A stretch of DNA of 64,000 bases from the NCBI GenBank assembly GCA_030762175.1, contig CM060846.1, positions 239,496,012-239,560,011 on the forward strand, read 5' to 3'. How positions within the stretch are numbered: the first letter of the stretch is position 1; every line of letters begins with the position of its first letter. Origin of the DNA: Metallyticus violacea. Its lineage: Eukaryota > Arthropoda > Insecta > Mantodea > Metallyticidae. The notes under the pieces were generated by a model that saw nothing but the letters and a program-made list of their open reading frames with translations, ran no database searches and was not told where the DNA came from. The position numbers were made by a program, and so were the translations under genes. Below, piece by piece: positions 10,541-23,385 of the stretch.

Positions 10541-12993
10541 ACTGGGCTTGTACAATTTAAATTTAATATTATATTTTTATTAATATTGTTCAGTTTATTT
10601 TAAATATGTTGTCCTGATGTATAGCTTTGCTCTGATGGAATATTGTGATTACTTTATTGCCCAGTAAGCCATATTGTGAGATATTTCTCAATATACATTA
10701 TTGTAATATTTTAAAGCGTATTACTAATAAAATGTGATTCATGTTAGAGGAATAATTTATACAATTATTGTTGTTATCTAATACTTTTCCATTATTTCAA
10801 TAATAAAATTTTCACTCCTCTTCTAGGGGCTTGAATTTAATTTCAAATATTAGCTGGTTTCCAATCATTTAACAATAGTATGTAAAATTACCATTGTGAT
10901 ACCGAAGAGCGTATCTGCTTACAGCCGAGATGAATAATAGGAAAAAACGGTAACAAAGTTCATCCATTGGACAAATAACGTGTATTATATGCTCGTTTCA
11001 TTATGCAGAGACGGTTGTGGTGAGTTTAATATTTGAGATGGAAGTTCATCCAGCAAGCTACAACAAAGAAACTAATAGCAAATAAACAATTTGGTCACAG
11101 CTACAGAATCCGAATTAGTTGTTACTTTTGTCTTCTGTTTTCTAGAATTCGGCGACTAAAAATAAGGTCTATAACAACAATAACAATAATAATAATAACA
11201 ACGAACATTTAAGCCCCATTTCATTAGCGCGTCTAATTTCGGAGCACAATTATGGGAAATATTTTAAGCAGTAATAAACGAGTAGGTTTCCATACTGTTA
11301 TGTAAACTTTATTTTATAGGCATTAACTCAATATTTTTGGCACAAGTTTCAAGGAAGTTAATGTGTTTCTACGATATAAAAGGCTTTGTGAATTTCAAGG
11401 TTGGCAAAACCGAACTCTCGAGTTTCTAAAGGTTTACAAACTGACAACGTTATGTCGCCAGTCTTAATTTATTTTAGGAGCTAAGAGAAAGAACTTTGTA
11501 GGTGTATGCCCGGTTTTCAGATAAGGGGCATGAAAATATTGCCGAATAGTTCTATTAGATCCTGCAGTTATTTATCCTCTTATGCTGCATATTTTCTGCT
11601 CTATTCATGTTTTAGAAAAATCTTTCGCCTAATCCTTAACTGAGCAGTAGAAGAAATGTAAGTGGGAAAGTGGTGCTACATCATACAAAGTGGGAGAGAA
11701 AGCAACATATTTGGGATTCTATCCTGACTGTAGAACTTCCAAGAAATATTGCCACAAATGGAAATTACATACGTCGTTTAAGTGAAAATAAGTCAAAGAA
11801 GCTGCCGATTGGGTTTCCTGCCTCTAAACTCCCTTAAACTATTCAGAAACTGGAAACCAGAGCTCCAATTAAGTTCAGATTGCCTGGCCTGTTCACATTG
11901 CAGTGTCATTCTTCTCCATAACACCAGTCAACAGTACCTTACAAATTCAGGTGAAAAATACTCGTTCTGGGACACAGCACGGATTTGTCCCAATACCGCT
12001 CTCACCTTCTTGAGGAATGGAATAAATATCTGGGATTACAGATTTCATTCTAACGACTCTACATTGTTTGCACAAGAGATGAACATCTGGTATTACATTA
12101 AAAGAAATTCCTTGCGACGTGTAGGAATTGTTTTTAAGTTATAACTTACAACAATCCCATCCGCTTCTTTTAATTTGAATGACGCTTATAGTTTTGCTGC
12201 ATATTTTTACATCTTTGCAAAGAGAAGTTTAATTTATTTTCATCAAATCTACAATTACGGATAACAGTTGAAAGGATGAAAAAAAGGAACATATACTATA
12301 TGTAGGAACACAAAGATGAGCATTTTACATACCATGCGATTTAATGTGCTTCCCTACGATGGGAATCAGCGATAATTTATACTGGACCGCCTAAGTGCTT
12401 ATCTGTAATGTAGACAAACAGGAATACAGATACATTAGCTGCCTAATGCTTAATTCAATCAAAAGGCGAGAGTAATATTGTTTTTACAAAAATATACTCA
12501 TTAAATACCTTTTATATTTTCTGGTGAGTACAATAGCACATGATTCCGTATCCATAGCAATAAATTTCCACTCAAAATTAATTTGTTACAAATACGGTTC
12601 TTTGGTTATGTTTGGTATTTTTTTTTTTTTCATTTTGTACGTTCCAGGGCTTTAATAGTTTCGGTATATGAGTATATGCTGATAAATTTTAATGGCTTTG
12701 TGCAACCCAAAATTTCAGTATTTTCATAACTCTGAGCCTGGTGGTTACTATTTTTGACCATAAACCAGTCTTAGACACGGCTTCCAAACAATTTCTATAC
12801 TTTTTTTAGATAAATGAGTGTGAACAGTGGTTTATACACCAGCAGGTTGTTACTCAAACATCAGTACTTCAATACTTTTATTACTTTTTGATAAGTATGA
12901 AATTTGTACGGCTCAGAGAGGTAGGCGAGCCCTAGTTTATGCAATTCGCTACCTAAAGACTCGTGCCTTTGCAGGGAAACTGTGACAGTGCGT
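10541..12993. other. No gene seen; short (AAC/AAT) microsatellite
   Basis: AT-rich. A mixed AAC/AAT microsatellite lies at about 11170-11205. A 120-codon open frame at 11782-12144 has no recognisable domain, and I treat it as chance. Confidence 0.55.
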
Positions 12994-13005
12994 ATGAGTA
13001 TTCTG

Positions 13006-13294
13006 TTTTTTTTTTTTGATTGATTTTATTTATGGACGCTCTTTAACGTCAAAAGTCATCAGCGTCCCATCCAACTCGGGGCGGAAACGGCCGACAGAGG
13101 CCTCTCTTTCAGGCTTGAGGTTCTTTTTCGTGCCGTAAATGTACGACACGGGACCCACGACTTTACTTCCTTTCCGAAGGAAGCCATACTTAGGATTTTT
13201 ACGCCCGAAAATATCCATCGGTCCTGGCCGGGTTCGAACCCGTGATCTTGGGTTTAGGAGGCAAGTATGGAACCACTACACCACCAGGACCGAC
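13006..13294 (-). mobile_element. SINE family A, copy 3, with perfect TSD
   Basis: Minus-strand copy. Its head (complement of 13225-13294) has the TCCTGGTGGTGTAGTGG A-box region and a GGTTCGAACCC B box. Its 3' end ends in poly(A), seen as a T run at 13006-13017. The flanks carry an exact 12-bp TSD, ATGAGTATTCTG, at 12994-13005 and 13295-13306. It is one of the best-preserved family A copies here. Confidence 0.92.
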
Positions 13295-13306
13295 ATGAGT
13301 ATTCTG

Positions 13307-16300
13307 CCTGGTCCACGTTTTCGACTTACCTATCGGAAAGCTCCTCCCGGAACAAATACTCACCTTCAATTTAATTATAAACCATTTGTCTCAACAAAAT
13401 TATATCGTAAATTTGTCTTGTTTTCGCATTCACGTACTCATTGCTTGTATCTATACATAAGAACGAATGCTTCATTTTCAGAACCTGTGGTTCATAACAT
13501 TAAGATATTGCATTGGCAGATAATGGATGGAACAAATGCTACCAAGTTTCACTTCAAAGCTTAGCACTTACGTTAAAGTTTAGGTGTATAATGGTTGTAA
13601 CCTATGCTAAGAGCAGGTCTATGGACTTAAGAATGTGGAACTTAATTCAGAATTAATACTTATAATCGTTGGGATCAGTGAATTGTGCAACCTCAGATCT
13701 AGTACTCAAAGTAAATTTTAAAAATATGTTCAGTTTAATACGTTAAACATGCTAATTGACAGTTAAAGGCTTGTAATGAATGGGACAGATGTTGCCATTC
13801 ACACTCAAATGTTAGTATGAGAATTTAAATTTCACTTAAAAATGCCATATAAAATAGATTTCAGTTGGAAATAAATTGTTTTCACAATTTACTTATACAA
13901 CTAAATGCATGCATACATCTAATACCGACCTAAATAAATAAACGACATTTTCATCATTTCAGAAGTTTGTTGCCTCAGTGAATGTCCCTGTAGAATTCCA
14001 TACAAGTATAGTTAGAATAACGTAAAACCATTCAAACGCAGATATTTAGAGCATTATTATTTGTAATATAAACGTCACATGAAAGTTAATCGGCATCAGA
14101 AAGTTAAGCGACATTAGAAATTCAATTACGTAAGTTTTTATCAAAGAAAGAAAATATATATTTGGTGTACCTGAACTAATGAAAAGAAACTGGTTTAACG
14201 TTTGAACTTATAGGAACAATGCTTTAAAATAACATCATAGAAAGAACGAAAGAATTAACCTAACCCATTCTCAGTTAATGTTCCTCATTTTCCAATCAGA
14301 GACATTTCTCTAACTGCTCACAATTAATTTCCAACCGCTGAGCAGGAAAAGAAACCATTTAGTGACAAACGAAGCGATGATGCAACTCTCGATGCATAAA
14401 CATCTTCTGGGGCACTTTGAAGCAAGGGGAGTTTAAAGATAGCATATGCTTCAGAAGACTGATTCACTCCCAACGGAGACTAGGCGTGTTTTGTTTCTAT
14501 TCTTGGACGTATTTATAGGTCAGCGGGACAAATCGAGAGTTCTTATTCTGTAAGCAATCCACGTGTTTCAAGTTGGCTGCTTGAGTAACAATACTATTTG
14601 GCCTGTCCAGACAATAGCGTATTAGGCTAACAGATAAAAGTCTTGCTAGAAAAGACTATTAGCTACGTACCCTGCTTTAGTATCTAGTTTGTCGGTCTCA
14701 TCTCCTTGGGCTCGGAAAATAGGCAGACTTTACTGAACTCTTATCTCAAACGCAAAACTTTTGTTACAGTTGTGAGAATAAAGTTCTTAGTCCGCCCTGT
14801 TTGAAGCGGAATTATCGAAAACTTACCTGTAGCGCCGGACGTCAATATGGCGCTAACCATGCCCTGCAGTAGAAAACAAATACAACAAATGAGCCTTTTC
14901 CCTCAACTGCAGAGTCAATTATGTAAAGTGGAGGAATGGTTTGAAATCTGAATTTCAACTAACCTGAGAAGCCAGGGCATAACTTTCACTATCACGCAAA
15001 CGACACAAATTTCATTTCACTCATAGCATCTAGTTGCTGTACCCTTCTGAGCTCACCCACATCAGTTTACCAATGATTATAGTTCTATAGAGCCTTGCTG
15101 ATATATCTCATATTTTGTGGCCGCAAAAACCCTCCAAATTGTTCAAAGAAGATTGTCACAAACCTGCAAGATATTACGTTCTTTTCCATCCGGACTTCTC
15201 AAGGTTTCTTTTTAACGTTCCTTGCATAAAGGATGAGAACAGAATACCTTCTTGTCATGTCCTTATCGGCTGAGCCGCATGAGCAAAGGGCAGCCATTCT
15301 GGAAGAATAGCCCGTGATCCAGCAGTAAGTACCTTATTACATTAGCTCAAACATTTCTTCCGTAAAACTCATTCCGCAAACATATAAAGCCCTTAACAGA
15401 GTTGGCACTGAAAATACCGGCTCCAAGCCACATCCATACTTCAACAATGCAACCACTATTGCAACTGTCACTGCGAAAACGCTTAGGAGTAACTGACAAC
15501 AGAGTTGACGATTCCATGTTTTTTGATGCCGCCATATTGCAGATGTGCACAGTTGTTTAGATCTAATACCTTATATTTTAAAATATGACGATTTTCCATA
15601 TATGTTGCTTTTCAGTCTTTCCATTTTAAGCGTATCTTCAGGCACACTTTCCTCGCCCTATTAATATAAAAGGACAGATAGATAAATAAATCACTAAATT
15701 ATAATATGAAATAAAATGTCTGATTAAGGAGATTTCCAAATTTTCTTTGTGAATTACCAAAGCTCTTTCTCAACGTCCTGCTATGAAAGAAGAAACGCAA
15801 AAAATACAGTAAGAAATTCAGTGCTATAGTTTACAAGTGTGTATCTCTCGAAGATCTCGGATCATGTGTCCATAGCATCTATTGCTCTCCTTTGTATGAG
15901 TAACGTGCATTCTTGCACAGTTTAAAGCTAATACTTATCTCAATTTCAAATCTCTTTATCGAATGACCTTAAGTATGTTGACTTGGCAAACATGGGCACC
16001 ACTTTACAGAAATTAAATGGTACATATTAGCTTAGAGTAGTATAAAAAATAAACCGTTGTTGTGCAGGAAACTTCAAAATGTGGATATTTAATGTTGATC
16101 TCTAAAATATATGTATTTAAAATAAAGTGTTTTAAGCTACCTATGTATTTAAGCGTTTATAGAATTATTGTACTGTAAGTGATATTTCCAAAGCTTCGTA
16201 ACCCATAACAGTAAACCATGCTTTACGCTGATGAACAAAGTACACACAGAACAAATGTTTTACAGAACAACCAGCATTTTACTCGCACATCTCTGCATTT

Positions 16301-17077
16301 ATCTTGAATTCACAGCTGTTTTTGGGTGAAAGAACTGAGCTAATAAACAAATCGGTTCATCACATCTCCATTTCCGCGATTCAATTGGAAATTAATTTTA
16401 GCTTAATTTACTTAGGATTAGCAAATCCTGTATAGATTTCATGGGATGATGTTTTTAAACTTTATAAACAGTTTTTCATTTTCTAGCCCTTTGTATTTGG
16501 TGTTCTCTTATTGCAGGATTTGGAACATCTGTGATGTAAATCCTTTCAAGTGATCAAGTAATTCAATAAGGTAAGAACATTTTAACTTCAGAGTGCATGC
16601 AATATGTATATTATAATATAAGCGTCATATGTATTGTTTTTTTATCCTGTAAGCAAAACAGATAATGTAAAAAAATTGAAAATCTGTTATATTACTTCGC
16701 TCAGAAAAAAAAAAATCTTATTTTTAGCTAGTGAAAAGAGTTATGATTGAGCATCGGATTTTCTAAGCACTAAAACCACAATGAATCGAAATGAAGCTAT
16801 GTTTGTACTGGACTCCAAACGACTAGTGGGTGGGGTACAATAGGTCATGTAAAAATCACTTTCTCTCCTTAAGCCTGTCACTCATTAGTTCTTGTTTACT
16901 TTCCGGACAGTGGCTCATAGCTTGTGTTTGTGTTTTATCTGCATTTACCTATTAGTTTAAATGTACCTAACTTGGTACTTAAAGGTTAAAAATTGCGATG
17001 CCTAGTTATGATCAAGTTGGTAATAAAACGGACACACCATGGGTGTAATGTAAATATGCAATGCACAAACATGAGCA
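13307..17077. other. No gene seen
   Basis: AT-rich intergenic or intronic sequence. Open frames such as 15347-15550 on the minus strand have no recognisable motif. I see no repeat or RNA gene. Confidence 0.55.
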
Positions 17078-17340
17078 GCGAGGTCGCAAAGAAACGGCTC
17101 GTGAACGGGGACTTCACTTATCTGTGGTTCGATCCCCGCTAGGACTTCCCCTGACTGAGTTTTATCCAGACCTTCCTCAGTCATCAGCAATGGCAAATGC
17201 CGGGGATGTGCCCTATGCTTAGGTCTGGAACATTTCCTTTCCACAGAGAATCGCTCTCCAGTTTTAACATTTCATCTATGCATCATCAGCGTTCATCGCT
17301 TGTGATGCCCAGTGGTAAAAACGAGTGTTAAACATTATGT
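17078..17340 (+). mobile_element. SINE family B, copy 1
   Basis: The degenerate tRNA-like head has a clear B box (GGTTCGATCCCC near 17131). The family B body follows: CCTGACTGAG, GGCAAATGCCGGGGA, then CATTTCATCTATGCATCATC and a 3' end AACGAGTGTTAAACA. The same body occurs at 21.1, 25.0, 29.4, 52.9 and 59.7 kb. No clean TSD was found for this copy. Confidence 0.8.
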
Positions 17341-20300
17341 AAAAAACTTACCTAATTTGAGTTTAAATTTATTAATAATTAATTTATCTACGTAATCAAT
17401 GTTTATAAACTTCGTTTAAGCTACTTTAAACTTTCTTTACTTTGTTACTTATCATATTTTATACTTAGAGGTGTGAAATCTTCAATTGTTCGTTGAGCGT
17501 TTCAGGAACATTTTCTGACGCAGAACTTAGAAATTCGGGGTTCCAGAAACCTATTTTCCTATACATATATGCAGGTGTTGCTGTCAAAGTAAAATAATCA
17601 GACTGTTATGAACAATTGATAGTAGTTAACAGTATATCGAATGAGATGCGCGTAAAAGCAATTATTACTGCTATGCTCTTTCATAGGATTATTAGCAAGG
17701 TTTGGAAATTGCCAGGTGACAAACTACAAGTACTGTGTATTTTCTCAAACTTCTTAAGAACCACAGTGCACTTTCACTAGTTAAATATTACGAGTTTATT
17801 TTGACTAACTGCAGCTGATGTAAGTGTAGAACTCCCATGCTACCAAATATTAAGTCATTAATTGCAAAATACAACGTTGACTTCGACAAACATTATTTAA
17901 AATATTGTGGTATTAAATGTGTGACGCGAAATGGTACAATTTATATTTTTATTTGCAATAACTGGCTATCAAGGCATATGCCTAGTACGCGTATATGGTG
18001 TATCTAAATCAGAATATTTGGAGGCATATTTCCCTAAATTAAAGTTGAAAATAGCGGGAAAATTGATCCTACCAGCTATTGCTGTGGAGGGTTAAGAAAG
18101 CAACATTAATATTTTATTCTCTTTTCGTATCAGATACTGGTTTAGTATTGCGACATCCATTCAGTTGATTATATTATCTGAGGAAGGAATTTGGGTAAGG
18201 AGTAACGCCTTTGCATAATAGAGGCAATAGCATTGGGAGTACTATCTTATAAGAAAGTAAATGTATGTCCTCTCAGGCTTACTTATATAGAACACATGAC
18301 AGTTAAATTACAAAAATTAAGTAATGAGAAACCATGGTCACTTCTCATCACTTCGTGGATTTGCTTCGCTATACAGTAGTAGTTTGACCGAAATATTCAA
18401 TAGAAATTGTAAAGCAAAGAAATTAAAATTCAACTTGCATGCAAAATAAACGGGGCATATTTCATTGAGTTAGTAGAGAAACAGGGGAAAGATTGTAGAA
18501 GTATAGGAAACAAATATATCTCGTAAACCAAGGTTCACTTCGAATAACAGATTAGCTATGTATCATTTGCATTGTTTACATTCCTTCTGGTGAATCCCTA
18601 CATGCTACCATATGACAGTGTGTGCAGAACTGAAAGAAAAGTAAAGAAGAGAGATTGCTAGTTTTTATTTCCAAGATTAGAAACACTCCCAAATTACCAG
18701 GAATTTAATTTTTATGAATGAACGATAAAGAAAAGAACGACACTAAGAAGAATGGCGACTAAGATAAGTTTATTTTAGACAATTGTTAGTGCACAGAATG
18801 ACATTAGGTACCACTTCTTTCTTTCCTGTGTTAAAGTGATTTTCTTTGGATGAAACATAGATCTGAAACAAAATTCCTCACAAAAAAGAACGTGTTGCAA
18901 CCGTTCCTTTTCGTCGTTGTCACAAACGGTTAAACGTAGCAGTGACGATGACCTGTGAGGGGCCCGATTCTGCTATTTCGCGCTCACGGAGTCGCGGGAT
19001 CGGGGAAATGGATAGGAATTGTTATAATAATAACTCTTTGCTGAATGGATTGGTCGTGGAGTTTATTTTCACCATGGTTATCTGGATGCCTCTTGGTGCG
19101 CTGCTCTGGCTGCCGACTTTAATTGATTATGCAGAAGTTAGTGTAAGATTCTTGAAGTTCAAAATGTACATTTCTTACGTGGGTGTATACCTGACGTCGG
19201 AGTAAACTGCTATTAGAGCGGCTGTCGATGTACGGTTTATTATCTGATTACAAAGACTGTGTGAGCTGCATGCCACATTGCGTGATACTACGTGAACTGC
19301 ATCTGCGTGAACTACGCGACTGAAGTCTGGAACTACGCCACTCTACCCGAACTGAATCTAGAAAAGCGTGTCTTCACAAGGAAATTTCCCCTTTTATACT
19401 AATTTAAAAAATGTCACTATGTGGTCCTGACAGCTCACGGGGTTCACAGAAGGGAGCTCACGGGTTACTGCGCCTTGAAAATATTCTAATATTATTGGTG
19501 AGCTCTCATCCTCCCGTACGCGCTCTTTTTAAACTTTTCGCTCTCTGATTGGCGAGTTCATGGTCAACCGATGTGAAAGGAATTCATTCACGCCACATCT
19601 GCGTTACCGCCTCTTTAGGAATAACCAACCGTTCCTACGGGATTAGTATCTTCTCTAAAATACAAAAGGGCTATTGTTAACAGCCTGTCCTTGCCAGGGT
19701 CACAAATCTATTGTTACCTCGCGTCTCTCGCCAGAGGCTCAATTACCCCCCCTACGAATTTATATATCATTCTACTAAATATTAACAATAGAATATGATT
19801 CATGCTATTTCCAATACACGAGCCATTAAGCAATATAAATTGACTATTATTTATTTAATTCGCAAATTTGTTTCCTTGTGGGGTAGGGGGTGGGAGATCT
19901 CTCTGTGTGTTGTTTATGTCAATTTGACTTATATGTTTACAGTAAAAATGTGAAAGCAATTGGTATAATTTTATATCCCGCCAATCCTTAGATTTTACAG
20001 GCAATGATCTATTGGTGTAAGTTTTATATTTATAATTTAAAATATGCAACAATAATATTTCCCTATCTTTGTTGCAATTCCTCCAGATATCGGGCTTTAT
20101 CGCTCTTTTATCAAAGCCAGGCTCATTACAATTTGAAAGGCACTCTGACCTTAGAAATCATGAACAGCAAACTGTTTTTGTTGTTCTGCTGTCAGTTCTG
20201 CACTAACTCCTGGGCCGAAATATGCATTTAAAAATAAAAAAAGACGAATAAACAAAAATAAAATAATTATAATAATATTATTATTCTGGCTAAGCCAGAT

Positions 20301-20750
20301 CAAATGGATAGCTAGTCCGCGTATAACGCGAATGATGTTATTCTGATGCATTTAAAAAAAAACAAATTCATTATTTTCGAAAAAAGTGTATATCAGTCCG
20401 TAAATGGGAATTGAGCTGCAAATTTCTTCTTTCATCAGGCGCTTTCTGGCCGGGTTTTAATAGCGTGGATCTGCTACCTGATGTAGCGCTTGTTACGGAG
20501 ACTGTTTACTGCATAGAGTAACTGTACTTGTAATGTATTATACTTTTCTTTCACAACCTATTATGCTTTTTCAATGAATTCTTTCAACTGATTTAATTTT
20601 ATTATTCTCTAAGAGAATGCCCCTCGTAAAACATATACATTTACTTTCTTAAAAGACAGTACAATTGTTCTGATAAATATTTGCTTGCCTGAAACTAACA
20701 TGATATTATCACATAAAGGATCTAAATTATTACATAAAATAGGAACACCC

Positions 20751-20787
<37 letters not shown>

Positions 20788-21115
20788 CAATAATTGATTA
20801 GAGCGTTTCCCAACATGTCGCACAATTTTTTTTTCAACCCAAATAAAGAAACGAATATTTCCGCCGCTTGTTTGAGTCTTGAGCTTGCACTGGTAATCTT
20901 GCAGCATTTCCAATCCATCCACCTACTCCCACGCAAACATTCACTCTTTTCCATATATATGTTTATGTTTCTGATGAAATGCACTTGTTTGATTTATTCT
21001 TATCATTCACTTAGCCTTGAGAATCCTTTGCTATGTGTTCTTAATGGTGATTAGTAGCTTAATACGACTATTTTCAGTTCGTTTTACGGTTGATTCTTCA
21101 GATATATCTGTAAAA
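17341..21115. other. No gene seen; GC-richer island at 18.9-19.76 kb
   Basis: Mostly AT-rich. The segment at about 18900-19760 is less AT-rich and contains short degenerate repeats of GTGAACT-type words near 19250-19340. It also holds an 87-codon open frame (18942-19205, GTG start) with one hydrophobic stretch but no recognised family. It might be a decayed LTR or an untranslated exon, but no LTR pair, TSD or splice structure is demonstrable. An (AAT)n microsatellite lies at 20751-20783. Confidence 0.4.
20751..20783. repeat. (AAT)n microsatellite
   Basis: About 11 uninterrupted ATA/AAT units. No SINE body is adjacent, unlike the (AAT)n at 10.5 kb. Confidence 0.9.
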
Positions 21116-21122
21116 CCAGAAG

Positions 21123-21410
21123 AATGTTTTTTTTAATGGTGTTTAACGCCCGTTTTTACTACTGAGGCACCACAGGCGGTGAACACTGATGATACACGAG
21201 ATGAAATGATATATTGGGAAAGGATTTTTATTAAACGAAGGAAGCGTTCTTGGCCTAGTTTTAGGGTACCTCCCCGGCATTTGCCATTTATGAGGAATGA
21301 GGAAAACCTGGAAAAAACCTCAGTCAGGGAGGGCGGTTCTGGCGCGATTCGAACCCCAGACCTCCTGCTCACGAGTCCACGCCTTAACGATCTCGGCTAC
21401 CCGTGGCGGT
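21123..21410 (-). mobile_element. SINE family B, copy 2
   Basis: Minus-strand, full-length copy. The head starts at 21410 (ACCGCCACGGGTAGCCGAGA on the minus strand). It has a GGTTCGAATC B box near 21350, the GGCAAATGCCGGGGAGG core and a poly(A) tail seen as T at 21127-21134. CCAGAAG occurs on both sides (21116-21122 and 21411-21417), giving a TSD of at least 7 bp. It is a good reference for the family B consensus. Confidence 0.9.
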
Positions 21411-21417
21411 CCAGAAG

Positions 21418-22404
21418 TATAATCCAGCTGCAGGGGCCAGCAGAATATTTAGTTTCCCTATTTTTATTTCTCCTCTCTTAATGAAACTCGAGATTATCAT
21501 TAGCAGCAATATAACAATTTGCCTCGTTTATTCCAGCTATCCATTGTTGCAGTTAAATTTTTACCACGAACACAAAACTGCTAACTGGAAACTGATGATG
21601 AAAGCCTTCCGTGTTTGGCAGCCAATAGTAATTAAATAACCCAACTCCTACCACTGCCAATGACAGTATCTCCTGCTTTCAATGTCCAGTTAGCTATCCT
21701 TTGTAGACTGGAAGACGGTAGCAAATTCAATAAGGCAACATTTATTCAGAATATAAAATTCTAAGTTAAAATTATAGTGAAGTAGTGTAAGAAGATAACA
21801 TTTGCCTCTAAGACCCGGATAATAATAATTGCAATACTTTTCCCGGTCTATCACAAAATTAATATAAGAATAGTATCTTCAAATTAAAACGCCATGCTCA
21901 TTTTTAAGCCTAACTTTAGCTTTTTTTATTTCGAATTTTTTATAATAAGATATTTTTGTCACATTTTATTTCTTTGCAATGAATTTTAATTAGAAGCTAC
22001 ATTTTTGATTTCCAAGCTATTTCCATTACTGTTTTAGCGATATATTTTCCCTTGTAATAATTATGTCACTCTTCATGACATAAAAACTGTGACCACGTAC
22101 TTAGGCACAATTATCCTTTTTAGTGAACAGCTTTATTATAAACTTCCAAGGATCATAAAAAAATCTAAACTTGGTTGTAAATTTCTTGTTCTCTTAAACA
22201 TTTTAAAACGTTAAGAAAAATTGTTTTCTGTAAGCAGAAATGTGCACATTTTCCTAACGTTATTTTTAAAGGAAGAAATAGCAATTACAAGTCTTGTCAT
22301 AGAGGTGAAAAGGGGGAAGGAGTGCAGGAATTAGAAGTACTGAACCCTCCCCCCTCACCGACGTGGATGATTTCAGTGCGTTATATGTCCTAAAGTCAGT
22401 CAAG
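21418..22404. other. No gene seen
   Basis: AT-rich with only short open frames and nothing recognisable. Confidence 0.6.
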
Positions 22405-22795
22405 ATGTCAAGTTGTTCTGTGAAGTTGCAAGATTTTGGAGAGAAACATTTCGTAACAGATGGCTACAAAAAATCTTGTAAATCTTGTGAAGTTAAAGCG
22501 GAAGATAACAAACAGGTTTAATGTACAACAAACTGCAATAAGGCAAAACACCAAATGAATTCAACTTGAAATGTGGCATTCAATAAATTCCAACAAATTC
22601 TGTTCGAGACTGGCTCATAGTCGATCAAGTAAAATGCCAGATATTAACAAAAATGTTTGTGAAGAGATGTCTGCTAACACACACTTGAATTAAGTTAATA
22701 ATCAAAGCTTTAATAATTTTATACAGCAATAAACAATCAGCGCATTCCTAATGCAACAATATTTCCCTGTATCATGTGATTACTTGGTACGAATA
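22405..22795 (+). pseudogene. hAT/CGGBP1-like coding relic
   Basis: The conceptual reading from ATG 22405 gives QDFGEKHFVTDGYKKSCKSC, then EVKAED and a later KAKHQMNS. This is the spacing of a BED-type C2H2 zinc finger (C-x2-C ... H) seen in CGGBP1-like, hAT-derived proteins of insects. After a stop and frame changes, CEEMSANTHLN, VNNQSFNNFIQQ and AFLMQQYF resemble the next conserved block of that family, which normally reads 'NIPL.KL.N..F..FL'. Several in-frame stops and shifts show it is dead. It could be a hAT transposase remnant or a processed copy of a domesticated derivative; the sequence does not decide. Assignment is from memory of the family and unverified. Confidence 0.5.
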
Positions 22796-23210
22796 GTTTG
22801 AAATGGAGTAAGAACCTGCTTTTCTGATACCAAAATCTGACCTTCTGCTGGTTCTGAAGGGAAGTACGTCGCAAATGTTGCAATTTTAGAGCAGACCGAC
22901 CTAGAGGAGCATTTTTCACTGCCTTTGAATTACGTTAGAGAGGACTAATCACTCAACAATTTCTGTTGCCTTGAACAATGTTGCTTGTGCAGTGAACACA
23001 GAAATAATTCTTCCTCTAAAGTAACAGATCCTTACTCAAGTATAGTATATTGAGCATCTATTATACAAGCATTAGATAGGGCTGCTGAAGAAATTAAAAC
23101 AAAAGTATCATGAGACCGATATATAAATTGAATATATATAATATAAAAGAAAAATAAAAAATAAAGTACCACTATTAACAATGTAACAAATTAACAGTAA
23201 TTACAATATT

Positions 23211-23385
23211 AGAAAAGGATAAAACACTAAGAAAAGTCACACTTGAAGGAGTCGTGAAGTCCTTTTATGGCAAGAACACAAGCGGCCAAAAAAAATGTCA
23301 CTTGTCTTCTTGCCATAGAAGGACTCCACGAGTCCAAAATATAGCGATGTCAAGTGTGACTTTTCTTAGTGTTTTATCCTTTTCT
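23211..23385. repeat. Near-perfect 175-bp hairpin
   Basis: The outer arms 23211-23246 and 23350-23385 are exact reverse complements over 36 bp. Inside them, 23248-23280 pairs with 23304-23335 at 28 of 32 positions. A 23-nt loop (23281-23303) contains an A run, and a 14-nt bulge lies on the right side only. No obvious TSD flanks it. It is either a young MITE-like foldback or a small-RNA-type hairpin. Confidence 0.9.

Noticed and set aside
10172..10555. A 127-codon minus-strand frame starting with a long isoleucine run.
   Set aside because: It is a translation of the family A SINE and its (AAT)n tail, not a protein gene.
13139..13564. A 141-codon plus-strand frame.
   Set aside because: Its first third is SINE A antisense; the remainder has no domain.
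20722..20984. Overlapping minus-strand frames with long leucine and tyrosine runs.
   Set aside because: They are readings of an (AAT)n microsatellite.
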